In this document: positions 59,652-64,000 of the stretch, piece by piece | Position numbering within the stretch: position 1 is the stretch's first letter | Layout: each line of letters starts with the position of its first letter | Assembly (NCBI RefSeq): GCF_000379465.1 | Contig: NZ_KB905425.1 | Coordinates: forward strand, 81,163-145,162 | Direction of reading: 5' to 3' | Source of the DNA: Sciscionella marina DSM 45152 | GTDB taxonomy: Bacteria; Actinomycetota; Actinomycetes; Mycobacteriales; Pseudonocardiaceae | Length of the DNA: 64,000 bases | Translations under genes and position numbers: made by a program | The notes under the pieces: generated by a model | The model's input: only the letters and a program-made list of their open reading frames with translations | Told to the model about the DNA's origin: nothing | Database searches by the model: none

Positions 59652-60194
59652 GTGGACAAGGCGGCTTGGCGTGCGTCGCTGCGTGCGCAGCGACGTGTGC
59701 TCGATCCGGGACAGCGCAACGAAGATGCGCGGTTGCTCGCCGAGGCGGTCGGCGTGGCGCGGTTCGGGGGCACGGTGTGCGCCTACGTGCCGCTGGCCAC
59801 CGAGCCCGGTGATGTCGGCATGCTGGACGCGTTGCGCGGCGGCGGAGCGAGGGTTCTGCTCCCGGTCATCGACGGGGATGTGCTGCACTGGGCGCCGTAT
59901 GAGGGAACGCTGCGCACCGGGCGGTTCGGGATCGGCGAACCGGACACCGAGGCGCTCGGCCCGGAGGCACTCGCGGAGGTCTCGGCGATGCTGGTGCCCG
60001 CGCTCGCGGTGGATACCCACGGGGTGCGACTCGGCAAGGGCGGCGGCTATTACGACCGCAGCATCGGCGCGCTCGGCTGCCCGCTCATCGCCGTGGTCCG
60101 GGACGAGGAATTCCTCACCGAGCTGCCCGCGGAGGACCATGACGTGCGGATGAGTCACGTGCTCACCCCGCGCGGCGGGCTGCGGGCACTGTGA
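59652..60194 (+). CDS. 5-Formyltetrahydrofolate cyclo-ligase
   Basis: A 180-residue enzyme (GTG start). KAAWRASLRAQRRVLD contacts ATP, RFGIGEPD and VPALAVDTHGVRLGKGGGYYDR is the family signature (G-x-R-L-G-x-G-x-G-Y-Y-D). It recycles 5-formyl-THF in one-carbon metabolism. It is divergent from galU and 32 bases from it. Confidence 0.93.
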   Translation: MDKAAWRASLRAQRRVLDPGQRNEDARLLAEAVGVARFGGTVCAYVPLATEPGDVGMLDALRGGGARVLLPVIDGDVLHWAPYEGTLRTGRFGIGEPDTEALGPEALAEVSAMLVPALAVDTHGVRLGKGGGYYDRSIGALGCPLIAVVRDEEFLTELPAEDHDVRMSHVLTPRGGLRAL

Positions 60195-60288
60195 TATTTC
60201 CTGGGTTCGTTTGCGCGCTGTGGAATACGTAGCGCATCATGGTGTCTGGCACTCTACGCTGGGGAGTGCTAAGTGAAAGGACTTCTCT

Positions 60289-60639
60289 GTGCCCACCTAC
60301 CAATACGCGTGCACCGAATGCGGACACCGGTTCGAGCAGGTGCAGTCGTTCTCCGAGGACTCGCTGACGACTTGCCCGGAATGCTCCGGCAAGTTGCGTA
60401 AGCTGTTCGGCTCGGTCGGCATCGTATTCAAGGGCAGCGGGTTCTACCGCACGGACAGCAGGTCGAGCGGGAACACCGCGAGCGAGTCCGCGAACAGCTC
60501 CGCATCGTCCTCGGAGTCCTCATCCTCGTCGTCCTCCGGTTCGAGTGATTCCTCGAAGTCCTCGGATTCGAGCTCGAGTTCCAGCAGCTCTTCCTCGTCC
60601 TCATCCTCGTCTTCCTCGACGACCAAGGCCGCCTCTTAA
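60289..60639 (+). CDS. FmdB-family zinc-ribbon protein with serine-rich tail
   Basis: A 116-residue protein (GTG start). The zinc ribbon is YACTECGHRF ... TCPECSGKL, followed by FKGSGFYRTDSR, the FmdB signature. The last 50 residues are almost only serine. A relative in M. tuberculosis next to the same ligase gene is Rv0991c, a redox-regulated chaperone-like protein, in my recollection. Confidence 0.88.
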   Translation: MPTYQYACTECGHRFEQVQSFSEDSLTTCPECSGKLRKLFGSVGIVFKGSGFYRTDSRSSGNTASESANSSASSSESSSSSSSGSSDSSKSSDSSSSSSSSSSSSSSSSSTTKAAS

Positions 60640-60723
60640 CCCCCGGCTCGGCGGCTTGTCGATTCCGCCGCGCGCCGTTCGACGGGTAAGCGTCAGCGTT
60701 CGAACGACAGCACGGAGGACACC

Positions 60724-61533
60724 ATGACGCCGAACAGCCCGGCCAGCACACTGCACGGTCGCCCGCCCGTGGTCGACCTGGCCACCTGGCAGGCCGCCAG
60801 GGACGAGTTGCTGGCCCGCGAGAAGGCCCATACCCGGGCCGGGGACGCCCTCGCCGCGGCCCGCCGGCGGCTGCCGATGGTGGAGTTCGACGGATCGGTC
60901 GAGGTTTGCGGGCCGGATGGACCGGTTCCGTTCCCCGAACTGTTCCAGGGCCGCGAGGAACTCGTGGTCTACAAGCACATGTGGCACGACGGGGCGCCGC
61001 ACCAGGGCCAGTGCGAGGGCTGCACGACCACCGCCTGGCACCTGAAGGACGCCGTCTACCTCAATGCCCGCGGCGTCTCATTCGCCATCCTGACCACTGG
61101 CCGATGGGACGAGGTGGCCGCCTATGTCGAGTTCATGGGCTACACCCAGCCCTGGTACTCGGTGCGCGGAGTGGCCGAACCGGTCGGCGGGGACATGGGG
61201 TACCTCTGCTGTTTCCTGCGCGATGGCAAGCGCACCTTTCTCACCTATTCCACGACCAGCCGCGGGAACGAGCCGGTCAACGGCTCCCTCGGCCTGCTCG
61301 ACCTGACGCCCTACGGTCGCCGTGAGCCCTGGGAGGACTCTCCGGATGGCTGGCCGGAAGCCCCCGATGCCGGTGCGCCGATCGGCGGACACGGTGTGCC
61401 TATCTGCTGGTCCTGGCGTTCGGACGCGGACGGCAATCCCACCTGGGGGCCGACCAGTCGCCCGGTGCCGCAGTGGACGCGGCCCGGCGTGGGTGCTGTG
61501 GAAACCCTCGGCAGGCACGGGCACTGCCACTGA
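60724..61533 (+). CDS. DUF899-type thioredoxin-like protein
   Basis: A 269-residue protein. ATWQAARDELLAREKAHTRA opens the family, QREELVVYKHMWHDG-type text and the C-x2-C site QCEGCTTTAWHLKD follow, with WYSVRGVAEPVGGDMG later. It resembles DUF899 proteins, thioredoxin-fold proteins with no settled substrate. The stand-alone position between FmdB and the SAF protein suggests a late insertion into the backbone order. Confidence 0.8.
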   Translation: MTPNSPASTLHGRPPVVDLATWQAARDELLAREKAHTRAGDALAAARRRLPMVEFDGSVEVCGPDGPVPFPELFQGREELVVYKHMWHDGAPHQGQCEGCTTTAWHLKDAVYLNARGVSFAILTTGRWDEVAAYVEFMGYTQPWYSVRGVAEPVGGDMGYLCCFLRDGKRTFLTYSTTSRGNEPVNGSLGLLDLTPYGRREPWEDSPDGWPEAPDAGAPIGGHGVPICWSWRSDADGNPTWGPTSRPVPQWTRPGVGAVETLGRHGHCH

Positions 61534-61637
61534 GCCGGGCCCCGCGTCTGTATGCCGGGTTGTCCACAGGCCGGTCGCTCGTCCACAGATTTCCGGAGTG
61601 GGGTTCCGGGCGGCCGATTCCTGGCTAACGTCGGGGT

Positions 61638-62297
61638 ATGACCACGAACTCCCTGCGTACGCCGTTACGCGAGCGACTTGGGCCTGCCATGGCGAACCGG
61701 TTGTGGCCGCACGCGGTGTTACTCAGACGGCTGCTCGCCGGTGCCCTTTTCGTGCTCGCGATCGTGCTCGCCCTGCTACCCGGATCCGCGAGCGCGGGCG
61801 CGATGCGCCCGGTGCTGACCACGGCGCACGACCTCGGCCCCGGAGCCCGGTTGCGCGCCGCCGACCTCCGGGTACGCATGACCCCCGCCACCGCGGTCCC
61901 GGCGGGCGTGCTCACCTCTGCGGGTCAGGCCGAAGGTAGATCGCTCGCCGGTGCCGCGCGCGCCGGGGAACAGCTCACCGATTCCCGGCTCGCCGGTACG
62001 GCCGGCGCGGGGCCCGGGCGGGTGGCGGTACCGGTACGGCTCGGGGACACGGCGATCGCCGGGCTGTTGCACCCCGGCACGCTCGTCGATGTGATCGCGG
62101 GGGACGCGGATACCGGCCAGGGCCAGGTACTCGCCACCGGTGCCCGCGTGGTCACCGTGCCCGCGACGGCCGAGTCGGCTGCAGCGGCCAAGGGGGACCG
62201 CGACGGCAGGCTCGTGGTGCTGGCGCTGCCCGCCGACTCAGCACACCGGGTCGCGGCGTCCTCATTGCATCGGGAGGTGACCGTTACGCTCCAGTAG
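61638..62297 (+). CDS. SAF-domain protein (CpaB/RcpC-like)
   Basis: A 219-residue protein with an N-terminal membrane segment (LAGALFVLAIVLALLP) and a SAF domain (LTTAHDLGPGARLRAADLRV, AGRSLAGAARAGEQL-type text) followed by a beta domain (VAVPVRLGDTAIAGLLHPGT). It resembles CpaB proteins of Flp-pilus loci, but no pilus genes are close. A periplasmic or wall-associated role is likely. Confidence 0.8.
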   Translation: MTTNSLRTPLRERLGPAMANRLWPHAVLLRRLLAGALFVLAIVLALLPGSASAGAMRPVLTTAHDLGPGARLRAADLRVRMTPATAVPAGVLTSAGQAEGRSLAGAARAGEQLTDSRLAGTAGAGPGRVAVPVRLGDTAIAGLLHPGTLVDVIAGDADTGQGQVLATGARVVTVPATAESAAAAKGDRDGRLVVLALPADSAHRVAASSLHREVTVTLQ

Positions 62298-62406
62298 CGG
62301 CATACCAAGGAGGCCGGACCCACGCCGACTCGGATAGGCGAGTCTTCGGCGGAGGCCGGTTTGGTATCTACCGGCATCAGTAGGTACTTCGGGAGAGGAA
62401 TTACCC

Positions 62407-62796
62407 ATGTTGAAGGGGTTCAAGGAGTTCATCTCACGCGGCAACGTCATGGAGCTGGCGATTGCGGTCGTGATCGGTACCGCCACGACGGCGATGGTCA
62501 CCGCGGTGGTGAACAACCTGATCAAGCCGCTCATCGCGGCGATCGGCGGCACGAATATCCAGGGGCTGGCACTCCAGCTCGTGGACGGCAATCCGAAATC
62601 GACGATCGACCTCGGTGCGATCATCACGGCGGTCATCAACTTCTTCATCATCGCCGCCGCGGTCTATTTTTTCCTCGTGGTGCCGTTGAAGAACCTCCTC
62701 GACCGCAGGAAGAAAAAGGAGGAAGTGGACGAGGCGACCGAGACCGAGCTGCTGACCGAGATCCGCGATCTGCTCCGGGAACGCAATTCCGGCTGA
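62407..62796 (+). CDS. mscL: Large-conductance mechanosensitive channel
   Basis: A 129-residue channel. MLKGFKEFISRGNVMELAIA with VVIGTATTAMV is TM1, IITAVINFFIIAAAVYFFLV is TM2, and the cytoplasmic helix ends with a charged tail. It forms a pentamer that opens under osmotic downshock. Size and both membrane segments match MscL of mycobacteria. Confidence 0.93.
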   Translation: MLKGFKEFISRGNVMELAIAVVIGTATTAMVTAVVNNLIKPLIAAIGGTNIQGLALQLVDGNPKSTIDLGAIITAVINFFIIAAAVYFFLVVPLKNLLDRRKKKEEVDEATETELLTEIRDLLRERNSG

Positions 62797-62818
62797 GAGA
62801 GCGGTTCCCGGCCGCGCG

Positions 62819-62992
62819 TCAGCCGTGGTGTGGCGGACGGTCGCTGAGGTACTCCGCATCCGTCCGGCCATGCCGACCGGCTTCATCGCGCTCATCGGCG
62901 GTGGTGTCCGGCAGCACCGAACCGAACACCGCATCGAGCCGGGCGCGCCTGGCCGCGCGCTCGCGCTGTTCGGACTGCTCATCTGGCCGCAT
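62819..62992 (-). CDS. Small conserved actinomycete protein beside mscL
   Basis: A 57-residue protein antisense to the gap after mscL. The sequence MRPDEQSEQRERAARRARLD then VFGSVLPDTTADERDE and the ending DRPPHHG resembles small proteins annotated beside mscL in other actinomycetes, in my recollection. Charge-rich, no domain. The start ATG 62992 lacks a strong ribosome site. Confidence 0.6.
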   Translation of the reverse strand: MRPDEQSEQRERAARRARLDAVFGSVLPDTTADERDEAGRHGRTDAEYLSDRPPHHG

Positions 62993-63033
62993 GCCGGTAT
63001 TGTCCCAGAGTACGACGAAGTAGGAGCGAGCTC

Positions 63034-63426
63034 ATGAGCTTCATGGACAAGGCGAAGGATTTCGCCAATCAAGCAAGGGATAGGGCGACCGAACTCGCGG
63101 CCGAGGCGGCCGAGAAGGCGGGACCGCTCGCCGAGAAGGTCGCGGACAAAGCGGGCCCGATCGCCGAGCGCGCGGCGGATTTCACGGCCAAGGGCGTGGA
63201 CACTGCGGCATCCAGCCTGGACAAGGCGACCGGCGGGCGCTACAGCGACCAGATCAACTCGGTGAGCAGCAAGATCGGCGAGGCCCTCGAACGCCCCGAG
63301 GACTCCGCGGGAACCCAGGATTCCGCGGGCGGTCAGGGGTCGACGGCCGGTCAGGATTCGGCGGCCAAACCGGGGGAGCAGGACAAGCCGGAGGAGCCGA
63401 AGCCACCCCAGGGCGGCACTGCCTGA
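63034..63426 (+). CDS. Helical protein resembling Rv0909-type antitoxins
   Basis: A 130-residue protein with an N-terminal amphipathic repeat region (KAKDFANQARDRATELAAEA, ADKAGPIAERAADFTAKG) and a disordered C-terminal tail rich in Gln, Gly and Pro. The first 70 residues fit the helical family often labelled antitoxin in mycobacteria. A cognate toxin is not beside it, so the function is uncertain. Confidence 0.65.
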   Translation: MSFMDKAKDFANQARDRATELAAEAAEKAGPLAEKVADKAGPIAERAADFTAKGVDTAASSLDKATGGRYSDQINSVSSKIGEALERPEDSAGTQDSAGGQGSTAGQDSAAKPGEQDKPEEPKPPQGGTA

Positions 63427-63440
63427 TCGACCGAGCCCGA

Positions 63441-64000
63441 TCACTCGCTCAGGATGCGGGCGGCGAGCTCATGCGCGTGGCTGAGCACGGCCAGGTGACC
63501 ACCGGGCGTCTCCTCGGCGGCCAGGCCGAGCCGTTCGCGTCCGAGGCGGCGCATGAACGCGGCGGGGAACAGGCGGTCCTCCTGGAACAGGACGAACCTG
63601 GTCGGCACGTCCGGCCAGCCGTCCAGCGGCCATGGCTGGTCGAACGGGGTGCCCGCCTGTGCGCGCTCGCACTCCCGTGCCTTGGCCCGTAGTTCGGGCG
63701 AAAAGCCGTGGTAGAAGAGCTCCTCAGGGTCCTCGTGGTCGAACCCGGTCGCGCGCTGGGCCGCCACCTGGCCGGTGTTCACCCACCACTGCCGTGGCCG
63801 TTCGCCCGCGACCGGAACCATGGCACCGAGCAGGACGACCGAGCGGACGCGCAGCCGCGCGCAGGCCAGCGGGGCGAAGAAGCCACTGAAGGAGTGCGCG
63901 ACCAGTACCGGGTCCGGGTACCCGGCGGCGGCCTGGACAACGGCCCCGGCGTACTCCGCGAGACCGCAGGACTCGTCCGCGCTCGGCAGCTCGACGGCGA
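63441..64000 (-). CDS. Alpha/beta hydrolase, 5' end outside window
   Basis: The frame stays open to the right window edge, so at least 186 residues are visible. The nucleophile motif is VLVAHSFSGFFAPLACARL. RFVLFQEDRLFPAAFMRR gives the acid and PGGHLAVLSHAHELAARIL the histidine. The pattern matches esterase-like alpha/beta hydrolases of actinomycetes (often called epoxide hydrolase-like). An internal ATG at 63821 is not the real start. Confidence 0.85.
   Translation of the reverse strand, partial: AVELPSADESCGLAEYAGAVVQAAAGYPDPVLVAHSFSGFFAPLACARLRVRSVVLLGAMVPVAGERPRQWWVNTGQVAAQRATGFDHEDPEELFYHGFSPELRAKARECERAQAGTPFDQPWPLDGWPDVPTRFVLFQEDRLFPAAFMRRLGRERLGLAAEETPGGHLAVLSHAHELAARILSE

Noticed and set aside
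60440-60636. Serine-rich tail as a possible frameshift artefact
   Set aside because: FmdB proteins of actinomycetes normally have this tail, and the frame is consistent.

Overview
The window is high-GC actinomycete DNA. The right-hand 8 kb looks like ordinary chromosome. Its gene order (tRNA-Ala, GlpR-like membrane protein, GNAT acetyltransferase, gephyrin-like MoeA/Glp, GalU, 5-formyl-THF cyclo-ligase, FmdB zinc ribbon, SAF-domain protein, MscL) resembles that of mycobacteria and Pseudonocardiales, so a Pseudonocardiaceae-type host is my best guess. Everything left of the tRNA is accessory DNA built from several mobile pieces.

Region by region: (1) 1-3.3 kb, minus strand: part of a conjugation locus (repeat-bearing membrane protein, VirB6/TrbL-like channel protein, VirB2/TrbC-like pilin, cytoplasmic protein of unknown role). 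(2) 3.3-9.3 kb, plus strand: a repeat-rich intergenic region, three DNA-methyltransferase-like genes of which only the third has intact motifs, a small gene, and a large serine recombinase with an HTH tail. (3) 9.4-15.2 kb: two conflict-type cassettes, a TOTE-like primase-helicase cassette with a broken helicase gene, and an XRE / ImmA-IrrE / PIN-like triad. (4) 15.2-18.9 kb: remnants of IS481, IS5 and IS4 elements. The IS5 copy sits in the 3' part of a tRNA-Ala(GGC), which looks like an old attachment site. (5) 18.9-38.1 kb: an aromatic-degradation island. (6) 38.1-53 kb: small regulatory and enzyme genes, then a long minus-strand run of about 17 tightly packed genes combining a reverse-transcriptase-like protein, a SUMF1-like protein, QueC, two glycosyltransferases, a radical SAM enzyme, a phosphoribosyltransferase, a FEN-type nuclease and a PIG-L deacetylase. 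(7) 53.5-55.9 kb: an IS3 element that removed the 5' part of a second serine recombinase, whose frame runs into the antisense of tRNA-Ala(CGC).

The aromatic island is internally coherent. Ring attack uses a Rieske dioxygenase (alpha and beta), a cis-dihydrodiol dehydrogenase and a HpaB-type flavin monooxygenase with its flavin reductase. Ring opening uses two unrelated extradiol dioxygenases (type I VOC and MhpB-type). Side products are handled by a C-C hydrolase, a NahE/PhdJ-like hydratase-aldolase, a cupin and an SDR, and the lower pathway is hydratase / aldolase / acylating aldehyde dehydrogenase. No ferredoxin or ferredoxin reductase is present. Instead the dioxygenase operon carries a rubredoxin and a fused beta-alpha electron-transfer flavoprotein. 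A near-palindromic motif, AAGATnCTAGnATCTT, lies at the start of each transcription unit and degenerately before the GntR gene, so I infer a single GntR-controlled regulon.

The least explained parts are the RT/QueC/SUMF1 gene run, the ETF-rubredoxin supply for a Rieske oxygenase, and the nested attachment-site and IS structure. Several genes carry single-base frameshifts (helicase, hydratase, phosphoribosyltransferase); these may be real decay or assembly errors.
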